Assembly (NCBI RefSeq): GCF_013344475.1
Contig: NZ_JABUOU010000014.1
Coordinates: 1 to 50,431, forward strand
Source of the DNA: Martelella limonii
GTDB lineage: Bacteria; Pseudomonadota; Alphaproteobacteria; Rhizobiales; Rhizobiaceae
DNA: 50,431 bases
Direction of reading: 5' to 3'
This document shows positions 21,917 through 29,162 of this stretch, piece by piece. Below the pieces are notes generated by a model. That model saw only the letters and a list, made by a program, of their open reading frames with translations. It had not been told where the DNA came from and did not search any database. The position numbers were made by a program, and so were the translations under genes. Numbering within the stretch: the first letter of the stretch is position 1; every line of letters starts with the position of its first letter.

Positions 21917-22960
21917 TTACGAGCTGGTCGAGTAGATGACGCCAGCCTTGCCGTTGTAATCCGCCCGGATTTCCAGACCCATCGCACCCATGCAAAGGAA
22001 CTGGTAATTCGCAGTCGGATACTGGCGCGGCATTGCCGTCGTGTTGACAGCCATGCCGATCAGGGGCCGGATGTACTCGGCGGACGGAACGAAAGCGAAG
22101 AACTCGTTGCCCGTCAGCTTGTAGGTCACCGCGATCTTGTTGATGCGGCGGTTGGTCTCCAGGTAGCTCATGAGCGTGCCGCCCTTGAAGCCGCCCGACC
22201 CCGAGTAGGACCGATCGAAGTTGCGCCCGATCTCCGGAGAGATGTAGACGTTGACCGGACGCGTGATCAGGTTCGCATCCATCACCGCCCCGAAGGTCTG
22301 GGTAAAGAATGCGTCGATCGCGTCGGACGTGGTGGATGCGGACGTCAGGTCGATGTTGGCGCCGGACGCGCCGATGTTGATCGTCTTCGACAGAGCGTTG
22401 GAGCGAATGCCGGTGGCTGCGTAGCCCTGGAATACGATGTTGTCATCGCCATCGAGGGAGTAGTCGGCCATGTCGCTGCGGAGCTTCGCAACGGTGGCCT
22501 CCTGATCGTCCGCCAAAGCGTCAAAGTTCTCCGACTGCAGGGTGTTCCATTCCCGCCATTCACGGCCATAGCCATCCTGGAAGATCGGAACGACAGTGCC
22601 GCGATAGTCATAGACGACCTTGTCCATCGGAACCGGCGTCTGACCACTCATGGAGCGAATGACCGGCGCATTCGTGTCGGACGATACACGGGTCATATGG
22701 ACCAGCTTGCCGATGTTCACCGGCTTGGCCAGCGCCATCAGGTCCGACATGAACACTTCACCTTCATCGTCGCGCATGACGCGGCGGGTGATGGTGTCCA
22801 TTTCCAGCCATGCGTCGCGCGGAAGCACGGCGGCGGCGTTGCTGAGGCTCGCCATGTGGTCTTCGACCTGGTGGAAGTGTTCACGGTTGACCGTGAGTTC
22901 ATTCCACCATTCACGGTGCGGTCGGGAGTTTGCGACGAGCTGTTCGTCAAAATAGCGCAT
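21917..22960 (-). CDS. Major capsid protein (HK97-fold)
   Basis: A 347-aa protein. An N-terminal helix (RYFDEQLVANSRPHREWWNE) is followed by RDAWLEMDTITRRVMRDDEG and VVYDYRGTVVPIFQDGYGRE. The P-domain-like end has NEFFAFVPSAEYIRPLIGMA and GLEIRADYNGKAGVIYSTSS. This is a lambda gpE-like/HK97-fold coat protein of usual length. It follows the protease/scaffold and decoration genes, as expected. Confidence 0.9.
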   Translation of the reverse strand: MRYFDEQLVANSRPHREWWNELTVNREHFHQVEDHMASLSNAAAVLPRDAWLEMDTITRRVMRDDEGEVFMSDLMALAKPVNIGKLVHMTRVSSDTNAPVIRSMSGQTPVPMDKVVYDYRGTVVPIFQDGYGREWREWNTLQSENFDALADDQEATVAKLRSDMADYSLDGDDNIVFQGYAATGIRSNALSKTINIGASGANIDLTSASTTSDAIDAFFTQTFGAVMDANLITRPVNVYISPEIGRNFDRSYSGSGGFKGGTLMSYLETNRRINKIAVTYKLTGNEFFAFVPSAEYIRPLIGMAVNTTAMPRQYPTANYQFLCMGAMGLEIRADYNGKAGVIYSTSS

Positions 22961-22972
22961 CTGGTTACCCCT

Positions 22973-23425
22973 TTACGCTGCTGCCGTCAGGTAGCCCTTG
23001 GCCACGCGAGCGCGGACGAGCTGACCAGAACCGGACGTGTTGTTGTAGGCCTCTTCAGCGAAGAAAACGACCATGTCGGAAGTCGAGGCGATGGCGAGTT
23101 CGCCATTCGCAGCCGGCGTCAGGGCAGCGCCGCGAGAGACGTTGTTGCCGGTGGCCACACGGACGTTGAAGAACTGTTCGTCCAGCGCTTCCATGCCCAT
23201 GGCGACATCGCCAGTGGTATAGGCATCATCAACGCCCTTCATGGCGAGATAGTTGTCCTGAAGGACATAGACCTTGCCAACGGTCGAGGTGCCCGCCAGA
23301 GCCCAAGCAGCGCCGTTTTCTACGACGATGCGGCCGGGAATGGCGTTTGCCGGGGCGGTGCGCTCCTGGACCTGAGGCAGAACCTCAGATACAGGGCCGG
23401 CGTAGATCTTGTTGTACCGAGCCAT
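22973..23425 (-). CDS. Capsid decoration protein
   Basis: A 150-aa protein (MARYNKIYAGPVSEVLPQVQ; IPGRIVVENGAAWALAG; LVRARVAKGYLTAA). Small beta-rich proteins with a 'pG.iv....' N-terminus, encoded immediately before the capsid gene, are gpD-like head stabilisers that bind the expanded capsid. The gene ends 12 nt before the capsid start codon. Confidence 0.8.
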   Translation of the reverse strand: MARYNKIYAGPVSEVLPQVQERTAPANAIPGRIVVENGAAWALAGTSTVGKVYVLQDNYLAMKGVDDAYTTGDVAMGMEALDEQFFNVRVATGNNVSRGAALTPAANGELAIASTSDMVVFFAEEAYNNTSGSGQLVRARVAKGYLTAAA

Positions 23426-23428
23426 GGA

Positions 23429-23797
23429 TTAGGCCTCCTTCTTCTCGGATGCCGGCAGCTTGAACGTCGGCTTGTCGTTGCCGCCGTTGAAGCCGGAGCG
23501 GAGGGGAGCCGCCTTGTCGTTCTTGATCGTCTTGGAGAGGGAACGGGCGAGGTTGAGCGTAAGCTCCTTTGCGCCGTCTTCGTCCATCAGGTTTGCCTTG
23601 ACGATCTTCTCGCGGAGTTCGCCGAGTTCGGCGTCATCCTTGGCCTTCTGATTGGCGACCATCTCGTTCTGAGCATCGACAATCGGCTTTACGGCGTTTG
23701 CCACGGCGGTACCAACGGTATCACCGATCTTGCCGATAGCTTCCGAGAGGGCGTCAACCTTCGCGGAAAGCTCACCAAGCTGCTTTTCATCAGCCAT
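23429..23797 (-). CDS. Nested in-frame scaffold protein (internal start)
   Basis: An internal ATG at 23797 (codon 254 of the protease gene, MADEKQLGELSAKVDALSEA) has AAAGGAAG 5 nt upstream, a better ribosome site than many gene starts here. It would yield a 122-aa scaffold identical to the C-terminus of the fusion, as Nu3 is nested in lambda C. It would be in excess over the protease form and act as the assembly core. Confidence 0.7.
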   Translation of the reverse strand: MADEKQLGELSAKVDALSEAIGKIGDTVGTAVANAVKPIVDAQNEMVANQKAKDDAELGELREKIVKANLMDEDGAKELTLNLARSLSKTIKNDKAAPLRSGFNGGNDKPTFKLPASEKKEA

Positions 23798-24556
23798 GTC
23801 TGCTTCCTTTCTGTTTGCAGAGGGTTCCCGCTCGGATAAGCCGATGGCTTCCAATATCGCGGTCTTCATTCGCTCCAGAGCACCAGCCTTCTGCTTGCGG
23901 TCCAAAGCTCGGGCGAGGCTTTCCACCGCCCAATTCATGTCGCGATCCGCATCGTCTTCGATGCTGCTGTTGATCACGTTGATTTCTTCCTGCTTGCCAT
24001 TGGCGTTGACAAGCATTCCTACACCTTGATCGGGAGTTGCTGCCCCTTCCTGATTCAGGAGGATGGCGTCATGATCCCAAACCATGTCGCGAGCGATCTT
24101 CGAATAACCCTTTTCGTTGGTCACCGTTTCCATTCTGGCAAGAAGGCCCGTGGACGTGTGTATCGGCCCACCGTCCTCTATCGCCTTCAGGACGGCCTTG
24201 CCGCCTTCGCTACGGTTCGCGACTTCGACGTCGATTACCTTATCAAGAAGGACTCGCCCATTTTCCTGCCTCACCCGTTCGTTCCAGGCACCGATGTGCC
24301 CGATGTTGATGCCTTCAGGGTCGCGGGCCGAAACAAGCTTGCCGTTGATGATCGGATGACCAAGCGGAGCCGGCGTGCGCTCAAGGCCGGTAAAGCTCTT
24401 GGCGATCTCTTCCGCTGGGTACATGATGCTGTTCATGACGATGTTGTCGGGAAGTGTGGCGCTTGGCACGATGACCACATCTCGGCCATTGCGCTTTTCC
24501 TTGCGCGCAGCCTTCACGTTCGCCAATGTCTTGACGTTGACACGTACCTGGTTCAT
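23429..24556 (-). CDS. Prohead protease (DUF2213-like) fused to scaffold
   Basis: A 375-aa protein. Residues 1-200 are the protease part: NIVMNSIMYPAEEIAKSF, TPAPLGHPIINGKLVSARDP (conserved PLGHP histidine) and GPIHTSTGLLARMETV (candidate serine region). These resemble DUF2213/U35-type prohead proteases. Residues about 254-375 are a helical, charged scaffold (ELSAKVDALSEAIGKIGDTV; DAELGELREKIVKANLMDED). This mirrors lambda C/Nu3. The protease would cut scaffold and itself during head maturation. Confidence 0.85.
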   Translation of the reverse strand: MNQVRVNVKTLANVKAARKEKRNGRDVVIVPSATLPDNIVMNSIMYPAEEIAKSFTGLERTPAPLGHPIINGKLVSARDPEGINIGHIGAWNERVRQENGRVLLDKVIDVEVANRSEGGKAVLKAIEDGGPIHTSTGLLARMETVTNEKGYSKIARDMVWDHDAILLNQEGAATPDQGVGMLVNANGKQEEINVINSSIEDDADRDMNWAVESLARALDRKQKAGALERMKTAILEAIGLSEREPSANRKEADMADEKQLGELSAKVDALSEAIGKIGDTVGTAVANAVKPIVDAQNEMVANQKAKDDAELGELREKIVKANLMDEDGAKELTLNLARSLSKTIKNDKAAPLRSGFNGGNDKPTFKLPASEKKEA

Positions 24557-24560
24557 CAGG

Positions 24561-24631
24561 CTACACCTCTTCTGTTGGTGGCGTGATGCCAGCGGCGGCG
24601 TCCGATTCTTCTTCGGTCACGTCGTCGGCAA
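24561..24631 (-). pseudogene. Possible orphaned C-terminus of the portal gene
   Basis: Upstream of the protease the minus strand reads VADDVTEEESDAAAGITPPT, then EEV and a TAG at 24561. There is no start codon or ribosome site. Composition (acidic, Pro/Ala) looks like the C-terminal tail of a portal protein, and the intact portal ends upstream of the inserted HNH gene with a similar acidic tail. It may be the old end of portal, cut off by the HNH insertion. Confidence 0.4.
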
Positions 24632-24659
24632 CAAAAAAAGCGGCCTTGCTTGGGCCGCT
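24632..24659 (-). terminator. Terminator after the HNH gene
   Basis: On the minus strand, AGCGGCC-CAAGCAA-GGCCGCT followed by TTTTTT (perfect 7-bp stem). It lies 28 bp after the HNH stop and probably came with the HNH insertion. It would reduce read-through from the portal into the protease/capsid genes unless antiterminated. Confidence 0.8.
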
Positions 24660-24687
24660 CTTGTTTATCCGTCTATCTGGTTCTCGG

Positions 24688-25275
24688 TCAGGTGAGCCAA
24701 GACCATGTAGCACCTGATGATATCAAGCTAACAGTTGCCCTTGTCACCCCATAAATGGCGGCAATGTCCTCGTGAGTAGCTTGTCCAAGCATGGACCGGA
24801 TAGAAATGACATCGTCCTCTGTGAGCTTGGCGTTCTTATGCCTAGATCCTCGCACGACCGTCCCATGGATCAACTTGTCTGCCTCGTTCTCCGATGGCGT
24901 TGCCCATCGCAAGTGCTTCGGGTTAACACAACCGTCTCTGCCCCTGCCGCACGAATGAGCCGCTTGATGGTTGTCGCTCGGCGGTGCGCCGTGAAACAAC
25001 TCGCATATGATGCGATCTGCACGTCCTGACGGATACCCAGCGTATCTTCCCTGAGCGTACCCGTCTTTGTGCCGACCAAAAGGCCAGATCAAACATTCGT
25101 CGCCATCATACGCAAGGGCTATGCTATCAATCCACGTTGGCAGTGCCCTCTGCGGCGTTCCCCCGGCGAGCGGGTCTCCGTGCCGCTTGAACCGGCGGTA
25201 GTGATCCTCACACCACCCTTTAGCGACATGCTTCTTGCAGCAATCGGGAATAGAGCATAAACGATTTGAAGCCAT
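24688..25275 (-). CDS. HNH homing endonuclease
   Basis: A 195-aa protein, start at 25275 with GGAGG. The N-terminal Cys/His cluster (CSIPDCCKKHVAKGWCEDHY) is a likely zinc site. The HNH core reads QAAHSCGRGRDGCVNPKHLR (His, Asn, His) then WATPSENE. A C-terminal HTH (ATHEDIAAIYGVTRATVSLI) would recognise the target. Such free-standing endonucleases spread between phage genomes. It interrupts the portal-protease junction and brings its own terminator. Confidence 0.88.
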   Translation of the reverse strand: MASNRLCSIPDCCKKHVAKGWCEDHYRRFKRHGDPLAGGTPQRALPTWIDSIALAYDGDECLIWPFGRHKDGYAQGRYAGYPSGRADRIICELFHGAPPSDNHQAAHSCGRGRDGCVNPKHLRWATPSENEADKLIHGTVVRGSRHKNAKLTEDDVISIRSMLGQATHEDIAAIYGVTRATVSLISSGATWSWLT

Positions 25276-25341
25276 CTTGACCTCCACAATAGGTTGGGCT
25301 GGTTAGAACCCGTCGAGAGGTGAGATGCTCGGCGGGTTTGC

Positions 25342-26739
25342 TTATTCTACCTCATCCGCCTGAGATTGCGAAGCGGCATCAACCTCTCCGTCTGTTGCAT
25401 CATCAAGATATTTCTCGGCATCAGACAGTGGCTCATATCCACCCTCTGCGCGCATCTCCTCTGGGGTGAATATCCATTCACTGGTTGCGTGCATTTTATC
25501 ATTTACATTAGCCATACGTTCAATGCGCTCAAGACGTTCATTTGGGCTTGGATCGAGCAAATCTGTCCAATCGATGAACCAATCGCGCTCCGGCAGGATG
25601 CCAAACCGCTCAAGACGATTGACGAACAGCATGATGTTCGGAACAGTCTGGTTCGCCCGCCGAGACATGCACGTCCGTGCCCATTCGTCCGCGTCTTCCG
25701 TTGATGCGCGCTCGCCTGTCTGCGATCCGGCCAAAATCTTCAGCGGGATCGAGTTGGAAGCGGCGAAGGACTGAAGCGCGATCAGGAAAAAGTGTTCCGG
25801 GCTCGGCAGGGTGACGTTTAGGGTCTTGGCCTGCATGCCCTGAAGCATAAGGAGTTGATCGAATCCCTTTTGCCAGTCCTCGACCTGCTCCGACATTTTG
25901 TCGGCGATCTCGTCAGGCTTGACCCCCATGGCCTGCGCCATGGCCTGAATGTTGATATTGTCCTGCGCCTCAAGGACCGGGGCAGACTTAGCGTTCTTCC
26001 AGAACCCCTCGCCACCCGCGCCAATGATCTTTTCCAGCGTGACCAGATCATTGAAACCGGGCTCAAGCGCCGATCGCGCATCAAGGGTTCCGTCCGCCGA
26101 CCAAACAATCACCCGATCAGGGTGGATAAGGAACTGCCGAGCCGTTCGATTCGTGTTCTTGCTGTCGCCCACCGCGCTTTCGGTGAACTGGTACATCTTC
26201 GGCAGGCCGTAGGATTCCGACGACTGATCCTCATCCCACTCGCTTACCGTGATCTGCCCTTCCCAAGCCGGGATAACTTCGATGAGCTTTTCGAGCCCGC
26301 CATTGGTCATGGTCACGGGCTTGTCGAACATCTGCCCATCGGCGAGGCGGAGAATAACGGCGCAATACCGACCGACCATGCCCCGCCGGTCAGCCTCGGC
26401 CAGGCGAGCCCAAACGCGAAGATCAGAGAAGCGCTGACGAATGTCCTTTTCGAGCGAGGTTTCCGCCGTCTTGCCCTTCTGAGAGCCGTCACGTTCCTTT
26501 TCGAGCAAGAACGGCTGATCCTGCCAAGTCTTCTCAACGGTCTTGTTCACCGCTGCCCGGGCCAATCCATTGCGGTTATAAGCGGCATAGGTGTGCGTAA
26601 ACGTGACCTGATCCGGAAACCCAAAATCTTTGTAATGGTTGTGCTTGGCGTTCGTATTGAACACCCCGCCAAACATGCTTGCCCACGTCCGCGCCGCCGC
26701 ATTGGCGAGGAACGATCGCGCCGGGATCTGTGCGTTCAT
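25342..26739 (-). CDS. Portal protein (DUF1073 type)
   Basis: A 465-aa protein. HYKDFGFPDQVTFTHTYAAY, GLARAAVNKTVEKTWQDQPF and the late block ILAGSQTGERASTEDADEWA (with NSIPLKI before it) are characteristic of DUF1073-type portals. It forms the dodecameric DNA gate. It follows the terminase by 7 nt. The C-terminus is acidic (DDATDGEVDAASQSQADEVE) and may be shortened by the HNH insertion. Some databases label this family after an anti-CBASS protein; nothing here suggests that activity. Confidence 0.88.
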   Translation of the reverse strand: MNAQIPARSFLANAAARTWASMFGGVFNTNAKHNHYKDFGFPDQVTFTHTYAAYNRNGLARAAVNKTVEKTWQDQPFLLEKERDGSQKGKTAETSLEKDIRQRFSDLRVWARLAEADRRGMVGRYCAVILRLADGQMFDKPVTMTNGGLEKLIEVIPAWEGQITVSEWDEDQSSESYGLPKMYQFTESAVGDSKNTNRTARQFLIHPDRVIVWSADGTLDARSALEPGFNDLVTLEKIIGAGGEGFWKNAKSAPVLEAQDNINIQAMAQAMGVKPDEIADKMSEQVEDWQKGFDQLLMLQGMQAKTLNVTLPSPEHFFLIALQSFAASNSIPLKILAGSQTGERASTEDADEWARTCMSRRANQTVPNIMLFVNRLERFGILPERDWFIDWTDLLDPSPNERLERIERMANVNDKMHATSEWIFTPEEMRAEGGYEPLSDAEKYLDDATDGEVDAASQSQADEVE

Positions 26740-26746
26740 ATCTTCC

Positions 26747-28198
26747 TCAACGGTGGCGTTTGGTCAGGAACATGGCTACAGCCGGCCCGACTTCGATATT
26801 GATGTTGTCAGCCGCAATCACCGCATCAGCCAGGTTGTGCGACTTCACGCCCATATCTTTCTTGAGCTTCAGCTTTGGCACGACACGCTTTTTACCTTCA
26901 CTCTCCACCCACCAAGGGATGCAAAGTTCGGTGAACAATGCGTCAAGCTTTTCCTGCCCCATGGATGACGAGAACGACAAAACGTCCTCTGGCCGGATCG
27001 AATGACCGCGAACCACAGCGTTGAACGTCAGCATCGCCTTGTGCGCCGTTCTCGCCCATGCCTGAGCCTTTAGGTTCAGATACTCGTTCCGGTTCGTCGG
27101 GCTGTTGTCGTTCTGCTCGTCGCTCGGCTCGTCCGGGTCCATGACAGCGCCGCCGGCATGAAACGCGAAGTGCTCAACCGATGCACCATTCGCCTCGTTT
27201 TGCTCATCGACATATCCGCCGACAAAAGCGCCAACTCCGATCGTGTCGTATGAAATCGTCGCACCAAGGATGCGGGCCTTGCCCCAAACCTTCTTTGCGT
27301 TTTGGACCAGTTCATCCTTGTCAGATGACCAGTCCTCGACATTCTGAAACACGCCCTTAATCTTGTCAGCCGTGGCGCACTTGTCTTCTCCGTCATCAGC
27401 CGGGTCAAAGCCTATGACGTTGCGACCCTCAAGTGTCAATCCAAGAGCCTTGTCAGCGTCAATGCAAGCATCAAGCCAGCGGCGCTTGAAGATCGAATAT
27501 TCGCTATCCCCAAGCGGAACGCCGCCGTAGATATGTTCGAACGTCTCCGGGTCACGTACCTGCATCGCTGCGATATCGCGCAATGCCTTCTCGCTCAGGA
27601 ACGGATTTTCATCGTAATTGATCTGATGCACCACGCAATGCGGTGGCGTGTTGATGACGAAATTCTTCCAGACGTAATCCGTTACGAACTTCGGGTTGAA
27701 CAGCAGGATAGAAAGGCTATCTTCCTTTCGGATCGTCGGGGCGATAACTGTCCACTGTTCCTCAGTGAGCTTTTCCGCCTCCTCTACCCAAAGGATATCG
27801 ATATCGGACGTTCCCTTGATTTCCTCAAGGTTGCGCTCGATACCGTAGAACACGAACTCCGACCCGGTGCGAAGATGAATGATCGTCGTCTTCTGGACGT
27901 CGTACTCAGCCTCAAGCTCAAGATGAGCAATGGCCCACTTCAATTCGGTGTAGACCGACTCCTGAATTTTGTTCTGGAACCGCCTGATGCAGAGAACCCG
28001 CATCCGAACCGGAACGTGGTTGACCAGCCTGATTAGCTGGCAAGCCGTGTCCCTTGTCTTCGAGCTTGATCGACCGCCATGCAGGACAGCAATATCAACT
28101 CCCGGCTCAAATGCACTTTCCCAAAACTCGAACAGTGCGGGATTCGTGAGATAGGTGCTACCCTCTAACCCTTCTCGCTGCGCAGCACTTCCCGCCAT
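26747..28198 (-). CDS. Terminase large subunit
   Basis: A 483-aa protein. ATPase domain: Walker A-like HGGRSSSKT (residues about 40-48), adenine-side RVLCIRRFQNKIQESV, Walker B IDILWVEEAE and coupling motif LLFNP. Nuclease domain: first acidic residues in VIGFDPADDGED and later SYDTIGVGAFVGGYVD, with NLADAVIAAD near the end. This is the PBSX-type phage terminase that packages DNA through the portal and cuts it. It overlaps the small subunit by 34 bp. Confidence 0.93.
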   Translation of the reverse strand: MAGSAAQREGLEGSTYLTNPALFEFWESAFEPGVDIAVLHGGRSSSKTRDTACQLIRLVNHVPVRMRVLCIRRFQNKIQESVYTELKWAIAHLELEAEYDVQKTTIIHLRTGSEFVFYGIERNLEEIKGTSDIDILWVEEAEKLTEEQWTVIAPTIRKEDSLSILLFNPKFVTDYVWKNFVINTPPHCVVHQINYDENPFLSEKALRDIAAMQVRDPETFEHIYGGVPLGDSEYSIFKRRWLDACIDADKALGLTLEGRNVIGFDPADDGEDKCATADKIKGVFQNVEDWSSDKDELVQNAKKVWGKARILGATISYDTIGVGAFVGGYVDEQNEANGASVEHFAFHAGGAVMDPDEPSDEQNDNSPTNRNEYLNLKAQAWARTAHKAMLTFNAVVRGHSIRPEDVLSFSSSMGQEKLDALFTELCIPWWVESEGKKRVVPKLKLKKDMGVKSHNLADAVIAADNINIEVGPAVAMFLTKRHR

Positions 28199-28464
28199 GA
28201 TCTCTCTTCGGTCTGTATCGGACCACCGTCCTTACCCGTGTGTTCAAGAGCCTGTGGCGGCTTGCCGTAGCCCCGATCAAGGATCGCGTTTGCCGCGCTC
28301 ACTCGTGCCGCCGCCGGGGCCTCGTCATCGTTGGCAATGTTGACCAGCGTGTTCAGCGCTTTCTCCGCATGGTCCTTCGCCATGTCGATCAGTTCGCGCT
28401 TTGCCTTGCCGACCTTGCCCGGTTTGCGCCCAGCGCCAGAGCGGGCACCGCCATGTTGCGCCAT
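28165..28464 (-). CDS. Terminase small subunit
   Basis: A 99-aa protein. The N-terminal HGGARSGAGRKPGKVGKAKR is the classic basic start of many phage small terminases. A helical region follows (EKALNTLVNIANDDEAPAAA) with DRGYGKPPQ. It binds the packaging site and hands DNA to the large subunit. It is the first gene of the late operon; its 34-bp overlap with the large subunit implies coupled translation. Confidence 0.85.
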   Translation of the reverse strand: MAQHGGARSGAGRKPGKVGKAKRELIDMAKDHAEKALNTLVNIANDDEAPAAARVSAANAILDRGYGKPPQALEHTGKDGGPIQTEERSWREVLRSEKG

Positions 28465-28498
28465 CTTGATTTCCTCAATTGTTTTTCAAGCTTCCCGA

Positions 28499-28534
28499 AT
28501 TATCGTGCTACGGAAATTGAATTACCGTGTTACG
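28499..28534. promoter_or_regulatory. Paired direct repeats in the divergent terminase/BrnA-like promoter region
   Basis: ATTATCGTGCTACG (28499-28512) and ATTACCGTGTTACG (28521-28534) match at 12 of 14 positions, 22 bp apart (two helical turns). They lie between the small terminase gene (minus) and the BrnA-like gene (plus). A dimeric regulator, perhaps the BrnA-like protein itself, could control both the late operon and its own gene. Confidence 0.55.
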
Positions 28535-28561
28535 CTAAATGCAGCACCATCGGAGACAGCA

Positions 28562-28810
28562 ATGGCCATCAGGTTCGACCAAGGCAGCGAGTCGAAGAAG
28601 CCGACGACGTCGGCCAAGCCGACACCATCAAAAAAGACCGATATCGGTATGTCGAGATCGAAGCGCGGAAGACCAAAGACCGGCAACGCCAAGGTTCTCG
28701 TGTCTCTCCGCCTGGATGCCGATGTTGTCGAGGCCTACAAGGCTACCGGCAAAGGTTGGCGATCTCGGATCAACGATGATCTCAGGAATGCAAAAGGCCT
28801 CCCCGGTTAG
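28562..28810 (+). CDS. BrnA-like RHH protein (orphan antitoxin-type regulator)
   Basis: An 82-aa protein, with GGAGA before the ATG. The first 35 residues are basic and disordered (SKKPTTSAKPTPSKKTDIGM). The C-terminal half KVLVSLRLDADVVEAYKATG then GWRSRINDDLR is the BrnA_antitoxin pattern (strand-helix-helix DNA binding). No BrnT toxin is adjacent, so it is probably a stand-alone repressor. It is divergent from terminase across paired 14-bp repeats, its likely binding sites. Confidence 0.75.
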   Translation: MAIRFDQGSESKKPTTSAKPTPSKKTDIGMSRSKRGRPKTGNAKVLVSLRLDADVVEAYKATGKGWRSRINDDLRNAKGLPG

Positions 28811-29084
28811 AGGGAGGCCGACCCTGTCCAGGGCGTTTTCACCGGCGCTGCAGCGTTACCTCGCGATCGAGATGCCTCAATCCCTTGGAACCGGTGATGG
28901 AGCACGGGAGAGCGTAGCGAAAGCGCCAAGAACGATCTGGAAGTCCTTGTCGCTCACTCTCCCGATCTGTTTTCCGTCGCTATGAAGCGCCAGAGGAATT
29001 TGGTGGACCCGACCGGCTGCGTTACCGGTATCTCCGCCCCTTTCGGCTACGTCAGCTTTTACGCTTTAAGCTACAGGCCCATAT
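28811..29084. other. Non-coding stretch after the BrnA-like gene
   Basis: No credible gene. The plus strand contains a long inverted repeat CGGGAGAG (28905-28912) ... CTCTCCCG (about 28967-28974) that encloses GC-GAAA-GC, a GNRA-type tetraloop in the plus sense. It may be a 3' structure of the BrnA-like mRNA or one end of the larger hairpin-rich region. Confidence 0.4.
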
Positions 29085-29162
29085 TGGTTGCAGTGGCCGG
29101 ATTTGAACCGGCGATCGCTCCGTTATGAGCGGAGAGCCTTAACCGGGCTTGGCTACACTGCG
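29085..29162 (-). tRNA. Phage-encoded tRNA, anticodon CAU, initiator-like acceptor end
   Basis: A complete cloverleaf of 78 nt including an encoded CCA (29085-29087). Acceptor CGCAGTG/CACTGCA gives a C1-A72 mismatch, the hallmark of bacterial initiator tRNA. D arm is GCC...GGC. Anticodon stem/loop is CTCCG-CTCATAA-CGGAG, variable loop CGATC, T arm GCCGG-TTCAAAT-CCGGC. Discriminator is A73. It lacks the three G-C pairs (GGG/CCC) and the A11-U24 pair typical of initiators, so it is a hybrid. Alternatives are elongator Met or Ile (lysidine) tRNA. Confidence 0.9.

Noticed and set aside
21875-23839. Plus-strand ORF of 654 aa
   Set aside because: Antisense to major capsid, decoration and protease genes; long only because of high GC and codon bias on the other strand.
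25342-26739. Anti-CBASS (Acb1) function for the DUF1073 gene
   Set aside because: Position, length and neighbours are those of a portal protein; the Acb1 label seems to be a database naming carry-over.
25855-26802. Plus-strand ORF of 315 aa
   Set aside because: Antisense to the portal gene.
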